Below, piece after piece: positions 1 to 9,518 of a stretch of DNA of 64,000 nucleotides. Source of the DNA: Parietaria judaica (taxonomy: Eukaryota; Streptophyta; Magnoliopsida; Rosales; Urticaceae). The notes below the pieces were generated by a model. It ran no database searches. It saw only the letters and a list, made by a program, of their open reading frames with translations, and had not been told where the DNA came from. The stretch's first letter is position 1. Each line of letters opens with the position of its first letter. The stretch covers positions 19,266,420-19,330,419 of the forward strand of contig OX940865.1 of assembly GCA_954871525.1 (NCBI GenBank), in the 5' to 3' direction. The translations under genes were made by a program, and so were the position numbers.

Positions 1-101
1 TTGGTGATTGGGTGAACCATTTGAGTCCATTAATGGTGGAAAGGGTAAACAAGGTTATTGAAGAGAAGCTGCTCGGTTCTGGCTTGAACTTCACTTATTA
101 A
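1..101 (+). CDS. Sulfotransferase, 3' end only (cut by window edge)
   Basis: Reading from base 3, the DNA encodes about 32 codons that begin GDWVNHLSPLMVERV and end LNFTY, followed by a TAA stop at 99-101. This matches the C-terminal end of the complete sulfotransferase at 1283-2281. It contains the second half of the family's C-terminal RKGxxGDW motif, which contacts the sulfate donor PAPS in cytosolic sulfotransferases. The rest of the gene lies outside the window, so I cannot tell whether it is intact. It is the first visible member of a same-strand array of paralogues. Confidence 0.85.
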   Translation, partial: GDWVNHLSPLMVERVNKVIEEKLLGSGLNFTY

Positions 102-940
102 TTAAACTACTATCTATTCTTCTGTTCAAATGTTCTGAGTTTTATGTTAGTTTCTTTCATTTCACAATATATATATATATATATTTGTGTGGGTAAAGGG
201 CCAAGTTGTGTTTCCTTGTGTTTTAATAATTCTTAATTAAAATTTTATTTGGTAATTTTCTGTTTAAATATTTCCAACAGCAAGTGTAATTTATTTAAAT
301 AGTAAGAAATTTATGGGATTAAAATAATAGTATATCTGTAATCTGTGTATGAGTATAATTTATTTAAATAAGGGTACGTCATGACAGAGTGCGTGTGCGT
401 GTGATTACATAAATAAATATGGAAGGTTAAACTAAATAGCCAACTTAATAGTTTAAAATTGATAAAATAACAAATGTTTAGTTAATATTTGTACTGATCA
501 TTATAAAATATAGTTATATTAACCATTATAACCATATTAATTATTGACAAAATAGATAATGTTTAGTTATTTTGCAAATAAAAACTTTAAATTTGTTAAA
601 ATTCAATGTAAACATATGAATGTGGCTATTTATTATAATTTCTCAATAAAAATAAATGCCTTGAAATATGTGAGTATGATTATAGATTTTTAAAATACAG
701 TGGTTGGACTCTGTTTTTTATATAATAAATTTCAAAAATTGTACTCTAATTTAATCGAACATATTTATTCCGCAGAGTAGAAATTTTGTGATTAATTTAT
801 AAGCAAGCATGTGCATGAGATTGTGCCGCAAATGCAATTCTACCTAAATACTAAAATGATTATTTAGCATTTAACTTGTTTACAGAACAATCAACGTTTA
901 CTTTTCGAAAAACATACATTGAAACGGATTATCAATTTTC
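102..940. other. AT-rich intergenic spacer between sulfotransferase copies
   Basis: No gene is seen here. The stretch is very AT-rich, with short (AT)n runs near 168-183. Nothing was recognised beyond simple sequence. Confidence 0.6.
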
Positions 941-941
941 G

Positions 942-1012
942 AAATTTATACCCGATGGTTTATCAAAGCCAAGATAAACCATCGGGTATAAATTTATACC
1001 CGATGGTTTATC
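942..1012. repeat. 23-bp unit repeated direct-inverted-direct (perfect hairpin)
   Basis: The arm at 942-964 (core ATACCCGATGGTTTATC) is followed by an 8-base spacer and then its perfect reverse complement at 973-995. A third copy in the original orientation lies at 990-1012, overlapping the second arm by a few bases. All 23 positions match. The structure lies about 270 bp upstream of the start of the intact sulfotransferase and could fold into a stable stem-loop. It may be a small foldback element or a regulatory repeat; the sequence alone does not decide. Confidence 0.9.
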
Positions 1013-1220
1013 TATTTTTTTTAAAAAAAAAATTATATGCCCATCAGATAATTAAAGAAGTGAATTTAAATAAATATTAAACAACCCGGCCATTACCATT
1101 AATATCGGAAAATTAATAATCAAAACAATAGATAAGGTGTAATAAACTGAGCCACACAATTTTTGTAAGTCAAATGCAAGTATAAACATATATACAGCCA
1201 AAATAAACATATACATTCCC

Positions 1221-1236
1221 TATATATGTATATATA
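1221..1236 (+). promoter_or_regulatory. TATA box of the intact sulfotransferase
   Basis: A TATATATGTATATATA run sits about 50-60 bp upstream of the chosen ATG at 1283. The in-frame ATG at 1226 lies inside this run and would be upstream of the expected transcription start, which argues for starting the protein at 1283. Confidence 0.5.
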
Positions 1237-1282
1237 CACAAACTTAATCCATGCCGAAGAGATATCAATCAATCCCTTGCTA

Positions 1283-2281
1283 ATGGAAGAGAAAAAAATG
1301 GAGGAGTCCATGAGGGCAAAAGAGGAAATGGAAAAGGATTTGCGTGGTGATCTTTCTGATGAGCTTCCCACAGCCAAAGGTTGGGAAAAATTCATCTTGT
1401 ACCAAGGTTGCTGGCTTAACTCCGACTTTCTTTCCGATGTCGACGCGTTCCAGCAACAGTTCCGAGCTCAGGACCGTGACATCCTCTTTGCCTCGCACCC
1501 CAAGTGTGGCACCACGTGGCTCAAAGCCCTCTTGTTTTCCATCGCCAACCGCAGCATCTACAAGCCGGCCGACACTCCCTTGCTCACCGTTAACCCTCAC
1601 ATTCTCGTCCCCACTCTCGAGGTTGCGCGTCTGGCTTTTGGCATTGGCGTCTTGAACATCCGCTTTCCGGCACAGCGGCTGTACGCAACGCACATACCCT
1701 ACGCGTTGCTGCCGGAGTGTATCACCGGTGAGCGCTCTTCCGACTGTCGGATTGTCTACATCTGCCGGAACCCTCTCGACACGATCACTTCGTTCTTGAA
1801 ATTCATGCCTAGCGGCTCCCAAAAAATCTGGCCGGAATTGACGTTGGAAGAGTACGTTGAGATGTTTTGCAAGGGAGAGAGCTTATACGGGCCGTTCTGG
1901 GATCATGCTCTGGGGTTTTGGAAGGCGAGCTTGGAAAAGCCGGGGAAGGTGTTGTTCTTGAAGTACGAGGACATGTTGGAGGACACGTTTTCGCAGGTGA
2001 AGAAGATCGCCGATTTTGTAGGGTTTCCTTTTTCCGAGGAGGAGGAGACCGACGGCGTGGTAGACCAAATAGTCGAGCTTTGCAGCATGAAGAAGATGAA
2101 AGAATTGGACGTGAACAAGCATGGAAAGGCCTGGGACATAGAATTCAAAGAATTTTTCAGGAAAGGAGAAATTGGTGATTGGGTGAACCATCTCACTCCA
2201 TCAATGGCGGAAAGGGTAAACAAGGTCATTGACGAGAAGCTGCATGGCTCTGGCTTGACGTTCACTTACTCGTCTAAATAG
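1283..2281 (+). CDS. Cytosolic sulfotransferase (SOT family), intact, intronless
   Basis: The 332-residue protein belongs to the soluble PAPS-dependent sulfotransferases, which move sulfate onto hydroxyl groups of small molecules such as flavonoids, brassinosteroids or desulfoglucosinolates. The substrate cannot be read from the sequence. Visible motifs are the PAPS 5'-phosphosulfate loop PKCGTTWLKAL at residues 73-83 (Cys where many members have Ser), the likely catalytic His in THIPY near residue 137, the 3'-phosphate-binding CRNPLDTITSF at 161-171, and the C-terminal RKGEIGDW at about 293-300. It has no introns and no signal peptide, so a cytosolic location is expected. The start at 1283 is preferred over 1226, because sibling copies share the MEE...MRAKE N-terminus and 1226 overlaps the TATA box. 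It is the only complete copy in the array here. Confidence 0.93.
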   Translation: MEEKKMEESMRAKEEMEKDLRGDLSDELPTAKGWEKFILYQGCWLNSDFLSDVDAFQQQFRAQDRDILFASHPKCGTTWLKALLFSIANRSIYKPADTPLLTVNPHILVPTLEVARLAFGIGVLNIRFPAQRLYATHIPYALLPECITGERSSDCRIVYICRNPLDTITSFLKFMPSGSQKIWPELTLEEYVEMFCKGESLYGPFWDHALGFWKASLEKPGKVLFLKYEDMLEDTFSQVKKIADFVGFPFSEEEETDGVVDQIVELCSMKKMKELDVNKHGKAWDIEFKEFFRKGEIGDWVNHLTPSMAERVNKVIDEKLHGSGLTFTYSSK

Positions 2282-3836
2282 ATTTAATATTATATTTTTT
2301 GTTTTTCTAATAATATTGTTTGTTATTTTAATTTCTCTTCAAGCTTGATAGGTTTGTCATGTTCTTGAACTACTTTTCTTGAGTTCTTATACCCGTCATT
2401 TGTCGCGCCAACTCGTATTCCTTCGGAATTTCTCGAGTGACCAGCAGTGTAGACTTGGCGATATGCGTCGTCAATTGAGGACATAGTATTGCTTCTGATC
2501 AACCGCCACCGCCGATAAGCCCGCAACATCCGAGGAATTAAGAAGACTAAATTAATTAAAGACTTGCATTATTATGTTAAAATTTTAATGTAATTTTAGC
2601 TTTATAATACTTTTTTGTTTATGTATTCTCAACTTTTTGCAGTTTAATATATTAATGAAATCGAATCTCATTTCTATTTTAGTTATTTAAATATAGGGCT
2701 ATTACCGGCTCTTTCAAAGCGCGATGATGAATATTTTTTTTTTTTTGCAGACAAAGTCGTCAAACTCTAGGTTATAAAAAATACTGGTAACATAATATTA
2801 ACAGATTTTGACCACTTTGTCCAATAAAGAAAAAAAAAATTAATACTTATTGTCACTTTTTAAAAGAGCATTTGTGCTTGTGGCACTAATAATATTATAT
2901 AATTCGTTTTATATATAAATAAATAAAAATTTACAAGGTAACTTTTTTAATTTAAAATTATGTCGATGATATTTTTTGTTGCAATACCTCGACAAGATCA
3001 GCAATTGTCGTTGCATATTGCGTCGACATTGTCGTCGCTATAAGTTGATTTATATGGTATACGGACGACAAAGATGCCGTCGCTACAAGTGACTTGCCCC
3101 CGGCAAGGTTGCAATGACATGGCGACGATATTTTTATTCATGATGAAAACAATGTCGTCATTACACGACAATTTTACTTAGAGCGACTACAAATGTCATC
3201 GTCGCTAGCGACTATCAGTACCTAACATCTCGTCCATTGAAATCGCAAAGCTAGTTGAGTATTTTATAGAGCATAGTGCTCTACCAAAGAAAAATTCATT
3301 TCAATTTCATGAGGTTTTCGTGTGGAAAATAAAAATAAAAAAATCCTAATACAAAATTGACCTAGTTAAGAACGTACAAAACAACGAGATCCAGCAATCG
3401 ATTTATTAATTGAATTCTATTATTAATTGGAAAAAAATCTCCATTTGAAATAATATTCATATGAGATAGTCGATGATAAATGCTATCCATTTTTTTCCCA
3501 ACAATTACATACCACGTAAAGTGAGTGATAGGGTTAGATAAGATAGGCCATGGACCATGCCATGGTTCGGTATGATCTATATCACTATATATGATTTTAA
3601 TATCGACATTATGATTTTAAATTTTTAATGTCCACTTGGTTTAAAGTCCACTTAAATTACATGGACGGAATTCTTTAATTTTTCCTTTTTTAAGAAATGC
3701 AATCCTTGAAAATCATATAATCTAAATTATATGATAGTCTCGGTATAAAGATAAAATAAATATCAACATTTTTTTTTATAAATTTTCAGTAGATTAAAAA
3801 TAGCCGGGAGTTCTGTTGATTAAAAAAGTTGTTCTA
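2282..3836. other. Intergenic, with a GTCG-rich repetitive patch
   Basis: No gene is seen. From about 2960 to 3235 an otherwise AT-rich stretch carries many copies of GTCG/CGAC words (for example TGTCGTCGCTA and GTCGTCATTACACGAC). Such patches are typical of subterminal or internal regions of plant CACTA-type transposons. No matching CACTA ends were found, so this is at best an eroded piece. Confidence 0.4.
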
Positions 3837-4326
3837 GGCCCTGTTTAATTCTTCATTGAAAAAGAGTCTTTACTTTTCAAGTGAAAATGTTAGGAAAAAA
3901 AGAGAGGAGTTTGGATATTTGGTAAATTATTGAAGACAGATTTGGAAAAAAAACTTCTTGAATAATTATGATGTTCCACGAACAAAATTAAGAAGTGGGT
4001 TTATGGTGTTTTCAAATAAACCATCTCACTTTTCTCTCTTTTGTTATATGTAACTTGCACTATAATGTGTTGTCATGTACACTTATTAATGTATTTGACT
4101 TGCACTACAATATTTATATATGTAATTATGTATTTATATTATTGATGTTTAAAAAGAGAAAATTGTACGTACCGAACAAGTTTTCTATTTTTTCAGTTTC
4201 AAATATAAAAATAAACATTTGTACCAAACAATTACTTGAAAGCAACGGCAATAATTTATTGCACAACGGTTATAAAGAACTGAAAAAAAAAAAAAAAAGT
4301 TTTTGAGTTGATTACCAAACATGGCC
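3837..4326. mobile_element. Candidate PIF/Harbinger (Tourist-like) MITE
   Basis: The left end reads GGCCCTGTTTAAT and the right end, reverse-complemented, reads GGCCATGTTTGGTAAT. The flanking triplets are CTA and TTA, close to the TWA target duplication of PIF/Harbinger elements. The 490-bp interior is AT-rich with no coding capacity. The terminal repeats match only imperfectly, so the class call is tentative. Confidence 0.5.
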
Positions 4327-4530
4327 TTAGTCATTATGTTCGTTTATAAATTTAATTTCGGCACAAGGACTACTATTTCTCAAATTTTGTATATATCCAT
4401 AAGATAACTGAAGAAATGAGTTTAAATAAATATTTAGAGATCTATAACATTTTCTTTCACCTAAAATACACACTTTGTTGGGTAGAATTTTAAATTAAGA
4501 GTACTGAAGACAGCCGATTTTATAAAAATA

Positions 4531-4553
4531 TATATATATATATATATATATAT
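4531..4553. repeat. (AT)n microsatellite
   Basis: A run of alternating AT lies in the spacer upstream of the broken sulfotransferase. Similar long runs occur at 14581-14626, 30617-30662, 33907-33931, 34045-34070, 53277-53314 and 53991-54021. Confidence 0.9.
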
Positions 4554-4700
4554 TTTATTAGCATCTCATAACATTTTCCATTAACTATCTTATCGGGGGA
4601 ACCGCTCAAATTCGAAATATAAATTTTCGATTGGATAATACATTTAACAAAATTAATTACTATAACTCGTAAATGAATGAACTAAGAAGAAATCAAAACT

Positions 4701-5115
4701 TAAACAAGTAAATTAGGTGTAATAATCTCTGAGTGTCTAATGTGCATAAATAAATATGCACTTGTTAGTACAATTGTATCTTTTAGATCTGATATTAAAT
4801 TTAATGTTTATTTTAGAGAGATAGATCATAGAATGAGGTCTGTAGAGAGAAAATAGAAGACTGAGTATAAAGAAAATAAAGACTAGTATTGTGAATGGTA
4901 AATTGTTTTCTTCATAAATTCGATGTTGTTCTTGGGTGTTCTTGGTTGTATCGGGTATGGGTGTTTCCGCTTTAGCCGATTTCTGAATATAGTATTTCTT
5001 TGAGCATTTGGACCTAACAAGTGATATGATCTTGAACAGTTCGATCGTAAACTTAACCAACTAAATTAGGTATCCGAGTACTTATAATGTGCAAATACAG
5101 ATATAAATAAATATG
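4701..5115. repeat. Duplicated promoter block around a 265-bp MITE-like insert
   Basis: Two similar blocks occur at about 4703-4763 and 5048-5113. Both contain AAATTAGG, then a TAATGTGCA(T/A)A word and AAATAAATATGCACTT. Between them, 4759-5023 is bounded by the perfect 10-bp inverted repeat CACTTGTTAG...CTAACAAGTG, flanked on both sides by ATATG. The same promoter words recur upstream of the truncated sulfotransferase at 14828, so they appear to be ancestral promoter sequence of this clade. Whether the insert is a MITE or a rearranged promoter is unclear. Confidence 0.45.
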
Positions 5116-5176
5116 CACTTAATATATATAGATCAGTCCATATGTGTATAATTCATATACAATCAATCCCTTCAAA

Positions 5177-6155
5177 ATGAAGAAAAAAAATTGATAAGTC
5201 CATGAGGGCAAAATAGGGAATGGGAAAGGATTCGCAGGGTATTCCTTCCGAGCTTCCCAAAACCAAAGGTTGGGCAAAACCTGGTTTCAGCTTGCTACAA
5301 GGTTGTTGGATTAACTCCGAGTTTTTTCTTTCCGATGTCGTCGCAATTCATCAACACTTCCGAGCTCAGGACCTTGACATAATCTTCGCCTCGCATCCCA
5401 AGTGTGGCACCACTTGGCTGAAAGCCCTATTATTCTCCGTCGCCAACCACTTCCACACACCGGCTGACATCCCTTGCTCACCACGAACTCGCACATGCTC
5501 GTCCCCACTCTCGAGCTTATGCCCTGGCAGCGACTTGAATATCCAATCTCTGGCAAAGTGGGTTTAGTCCACGCACATGCCCTATGCGCTGCTGCCGGCA
5601 TGTATCGCTGGTGAGCGCTCTTCCGACTGCCAGATCGTTTACATCTGCCGGAACCCTCTTGACACCATCACTTCCTTCTGGAAATTCATGCCTAGCGGCT
5701 CACCAAACCTCTGGCCGAAATGGACGTTAGAGGAGTGCGTTAAGACGTTTTGCAAGGGAGAGAGCTCGTTCGGACCGTTCTGGGACCACGTGCTAGGATA
5801 TTGAAAGGTGAGGTTGGAGAAGGCGGAGAAGGTGTTGCTCTTGAAGTATGAGGACATACTGGAGGACACGTTTCGGAAGTGAAGAAGATAGCCGAGTTAG
5901 TAGGGTTTCCTTTCTCCGAGGAGCTGGTGGAGAGACCGGCGGCGCGGTGGACCAAATAGTTGAGCTGTGTAGCTTGAAGAACATGAAAGAATAATTAGAG
6001 GTGAACAAGCATGGAAAGATGGAACACAAACCTATCGAATTTAAATATTTTTCAGAAAAGAAGGGAGTTGGTGTGATTGGATTAACCATCTCACTCCCAA
6101 GGTCATTGAAGAGAAGCTGCACGATTCAGGCTTGAACTCATCTAAAAATATTTAA
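5177..6155 (+). pseudogene. Sulfotransferase pseudogene with several stops and frameshifts
   Basis: The whole length aligns by eye with the intact copy at 1283-2281, from a degraded start (ATG at 5177 followed within a few codons by TGA) to a TAA at 6153-6155. The reading frame survives in pieces: 5220-5567 still carries HPKCGTTWLKALLFSV, and 5577-5804 carries CRNPLDTITSFWKF. Breaks include a frameshift around 5560-5575, TGG changed to TGA at 5802-5804, an indel near 5870, and an in-frame TAA near 5992. The GDW...NHL part of the C-terminal motif can still be recognised near 6070. It cannot make a full enzyme. Confidence 0.9.
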
Positions 6156-7180
6156 AGTATTTTCGCATTTATTTTTGTATAAGTAATTTATATTCATAAA
6201 CATATTGACATATGAACCTCAAATGGAGTCATAAAATGCCGTTAGAAAACCTACGACGAAAATGAAAGAAAAAAAAAAATTAATGATAGGTGAGAAACAA
6301 TAATTTTGACGTATTTTAAACTAAATAGAAATTAAAAAAAAGTTAAATAGAAAAAATAACCAAACGACTTTTCAAAATATTCTTATTTATAATTAAAATC
6401 CATTTTTTATAATTCATAAACAAAATTAAAAATCAAAATCAAACCCATAGGTTTGCTGTTCCTGTGGTTTTGAATTTTTCATTTTTAATTTAAAGACCTA
6501 TGATAGGTTTTTAAAGGATTATTGCGGCAAAAGTATACTGAGTCTGGTCCGGTCTGGTCTGTTGATAAAGTGGCATGAACAGCGAAAAAAGTAAGTACAA
6601 AGTTAAAATAAAAAATAATAAAATAATTGGAGGGGCATATTATACAATGTATTTTATTTGAGCAGCAAGCAATAATATACAAAAAATAGACATTTGAATA
6701 TATTTGTAAGGAGAAATCTGGTTCAATATGACATATGAGACCATATCTTAGAAATGTATTGGACGCAACCAATTACTCAAATAGCTATTCATATCTCGTA
6801 ACAGAATACTAGATCCTCGAAAGAAAGAAAAAAATTTATTCCGTACGGATAAAAATATTAAGTATAGTAAAATTTCTATAAATTTATACGGTCAGGCTTA
6901 AGATTTTATTATATTATGTAGATAAAATTTAATCATGTTAATTAAAGTCAGAATTATATAAAAATATTACTTTATTGATATTATTAATTTAACAAGATTA
7001 TAAGATTATAATGTATTTGCGGTTCTTTGCTTTGTATTTATATATATAATATAGAGCTGAAACGTGCTAGTGCAGTGCACATGCATCAAGAATGAAGAGA
7101 TCCGATGAGCCACATGTAATTTAATTAACTTAACCAAACTAACACATCTCCAAAAACCAGCCACCTTTCACTTACACTTG
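6156..7180. other. AT-rich intergenic spacer
   Basis: No gene, RNA or clear transposon is seen. Short ORFs here have no recognisable content. Confidence 0.5.
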
Positions 7181-7261
7181 TAATGTTATATATATACACG
7201 TCGCTATTTATATATATATGCATATATTTAGTTCAGAGCTTAATAGAACGAAGAAAAGATC

Positions 7262-8209
7262 ATGGAGTTGCAGAGTGGTCTCTCCGAGCTTCCCAAAGCC
7301 AAAGGTTGGGCCAAACCCAGCTCAACCTTGTACCAAGGCGCTTGGATTCGGTCCGATTTGCTTCGAAATGTGGTCGAGTTTCAGCAACAATTCCGAGCTC
7401 GGGACAACGACATCGTCTTCGCCTCGCACCCCAAGTCCGGCACCACGTGGCTCAAAGCCCTCTTGTTCTCCGTCGTCAACCGCCACGCCTACACGCCGGA
7501 CGAGACTCCGTTGCTCACCGAAAATCCGCACGTGCTCATCCCGAATATCGAGTACGTGGGCCTGGGAAATGCCTCCCTTAACGGCGGGAATCTCTTCGCC
7601 ACGCACGTCCCCTACGCGCTAATGCCGGGATCCATCACGGACGACGGGCGCTCCCCCGAGTGTCGCGTCGTGTACGTTTGCCGGAACCCTCTCGACACCG
7701 TCGTTTCCTTCTGGAAGTTCGCCACTGGGGGTCACCCGAGTTGCTGACCGGGGTGGACGCTGGAGGAGTGCGTCGGGGCGTTCTGCGAGGGCGAGAGCTC
7801 GTTCGGGCCGTTCTGGGACCACGTGGTAGGGTTTTGGAAGGCGAGCTTGGAGAAGCCGGAGAAGGTGTTTTTCTTGAAGTACGAGGACATGCTGGAGGAC
7901 ACGTCTTCGCAGGTGAAGAAGATCGCGGAGTTCGTAGGGTTTCCTTTCTCCGAGGAGGAGGAGACCGGTGGCGCCGTGGACCGCGTAGTTGAGCTTTGTA
8001 GCTTGAAGAAGATGAAGGAATTGGACGTGAACAAGCATGGAACTATGAGTACTCCGAAACCGGTTGAATTTAGAATCTTTTTTAGAAAAGTCATCGGTGA
8101 TTGGATGAACCATCTCACTCCATCCATGGTCGAAAGAGTAAACAAGATCACTCAAGAAAAGTTGCATGGCTCTGGCTTGACCTTCACTTATTACTCTAAG
8201 AACATCTAA
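7262..8209 (+). pseudogene. Sulfotransferase with a single in-frame TGA, otherwise full length
   Basis: One frame runs from ATG 7262 to TAA 8207-8209 (316 codons including the final stop) and is interrupted only by TGA at 7745-7747. Both sides are in the same frame. In the paralogues this position, just before the WTLEEC block, is Trp, so the change is a simple TGG to TGA. Upstream are HPKSGTTWLKAL (the canonical PAPS loop), THVPYALMP with the likely catalytic His, and CRNPLDTVVSFWKF. Downstream are PGWTLEECVGAFCEGESSFGPFWDHV and KYEDMLEDT. The C-terminal motif reads RKVIGDW, one residue shorter than RKGEIGDW and lacking its Gly, which suggests relaxed constraint. It is probably a recent pseudogene. 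An allele difference or sequencing error is possible, as is low-level readthrough (the stop is followed by C). Confidence 0.85.
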
Positions 8210-8303
8210 AGTATTACTAGTATATTATATATATTGTGTTTCAATTTGTGTGTTCTTCAGTTTGTATAATTGTTGCTCAAAAGACATCATCGTCAATTCA
8301 AAA

Positions 8304-8416
8304 GCCGTTAAATGTTCGGTTAATTCGTTCATTCGGTAATGTACTCGAACTTCTATCGACCCGTTAAATGTTTGGTTCATTCGTTCATTCGGCAATGTAC
8401 TCAGAACTTATTGATC
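8304..8416. repeat. Two-copy tandem repeat, 56-bp period
   Basis: The block CGTTAAATGTTCGGTT, followed by a TTCGTTCATTCGG segment and AATGTACTC, occurs at about 8305 and again 56 bp later with a few substitutions. It lies just downstream of the TGA-bearing sulfotransferase. Confidence 0.75.
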
Positions 8417-9432
8417 CGAATTATTGTAACCGTTAAACGGGAATTGGACTCGGGACCTCGATCGCCATTTGCGTAAAGTGAGGTATGATTGTAATGAAAT
8501 GATCAATTAGTACTCAAAATCAAATAGCTATTCTGTATCTTGTAATGTAAATACCAGTCCTCAATATTATTGTCGTTTCATCTTAAAGGATTGCTATTAT
8601 ACATGATGGAAGATTTGTCGTTTCCAAAGCAAACTATAGTATATGACATGTCGTTTTTGCATAGTCCCTTCTAAATTCTTGTCATTTATCATTATAAACG
8701 ACACATTCTTTTGAAAAACTGGGACTGCGTTGGTGCGTATTTGAATTAGTTTATAGTCCGAAACATATCCATATTAAAACGGTATCTATATTCAGTTTTT
8801 GTCTATTTAAAAACATTTTAGCACTATTCAATATCTATTACAAAATATTAATAGAGCTACACAATGACAATTCCACACAATTTTTTAATTTTTTTTAGAT
8901 TTAATCTAATTATTTGGCTCCCTTTCTATTAATATTTTTAAATTTTTTTTTGAGAAATAACGTGCGTACTTTCTTACTACAAGAAAATTAAGTACTTATT
9001 AACGCAATTAACTACAACTTACTATCCATAAATATTTTAATTTTAGTTTTTGATAAATTTTAAAAATTCTCCGTTGAAAGTGAAACACACACCTCATTTA
9101 CGTAATTTTGCCTCGTTTTCACACCGAGTATATCGACTTTCACTATTGAACCGGATTTACTATTTTACTAGTTATAATACTATTTCACTTGGTTCATTAA
9201 TCATTTTTTAATTTCGTATTTATTTTTTTCACCCCTATTTAAATATACAATTAATCCATTTATATATAATGAAAAAAAAAAAAAAAAAACTCAACGAGAT
9301 TATAGTTGTGTGAGTGTCCATGGCAGTTGGGACAAAAATAAAAATAAAAATAAAAATAGAATTTCATTTTTGAAAGGGTATAGTTGTCACGTTGTTGTTC
9401 CTCTTTCTTTGTATCCGTTAACCCTAACAAAT
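8417..9432. other. AT-rich intergenic spacer
   Basis: No gene is recognised. A word resembling a CACTA transposon terminus (CTACAAGAAAA) occurs near 8979 with no partner end. The stretch ends in a poly-A tract (about 9270-9290). Confidence 0.45.
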
Positions 9433-9460
9433 CTCTCTCTCTCTCTCCTCTGTCTCCGAC
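9433..9460 (+). promoter_or_regulatory. CT-rich 5' leader of the OTU gene
   Basis: A (CT)n-type pyrimidine tract lies about 60-85 bp upstream of the ATG at 9519. Such tracts are common in plant core promoters and 5' leaders. No clear TATA box was seen close to it. Confidence 0.4.
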
Positions 9461-9518
9461 GAAGAACAGCAAGAAACTCGAACCAAGAAAAGCTTGATTT
9501 TTGGGGCAACAATCGCCA

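Noticed and set aside
1226..1282. Upstream in-frame ATG giving a 351-residue sulfotransferase
   Set aside because: It lies within the TATA run, the extra 19 residues are absent from paralogues, and the 1283 start gives the usual N-terminus.
4737..5060. A 107-codon minus-strand frame upstream of the broken sulfotransferase
   Set aside because: It covers the duplicated promoter block and insert and has no recognisable domain.
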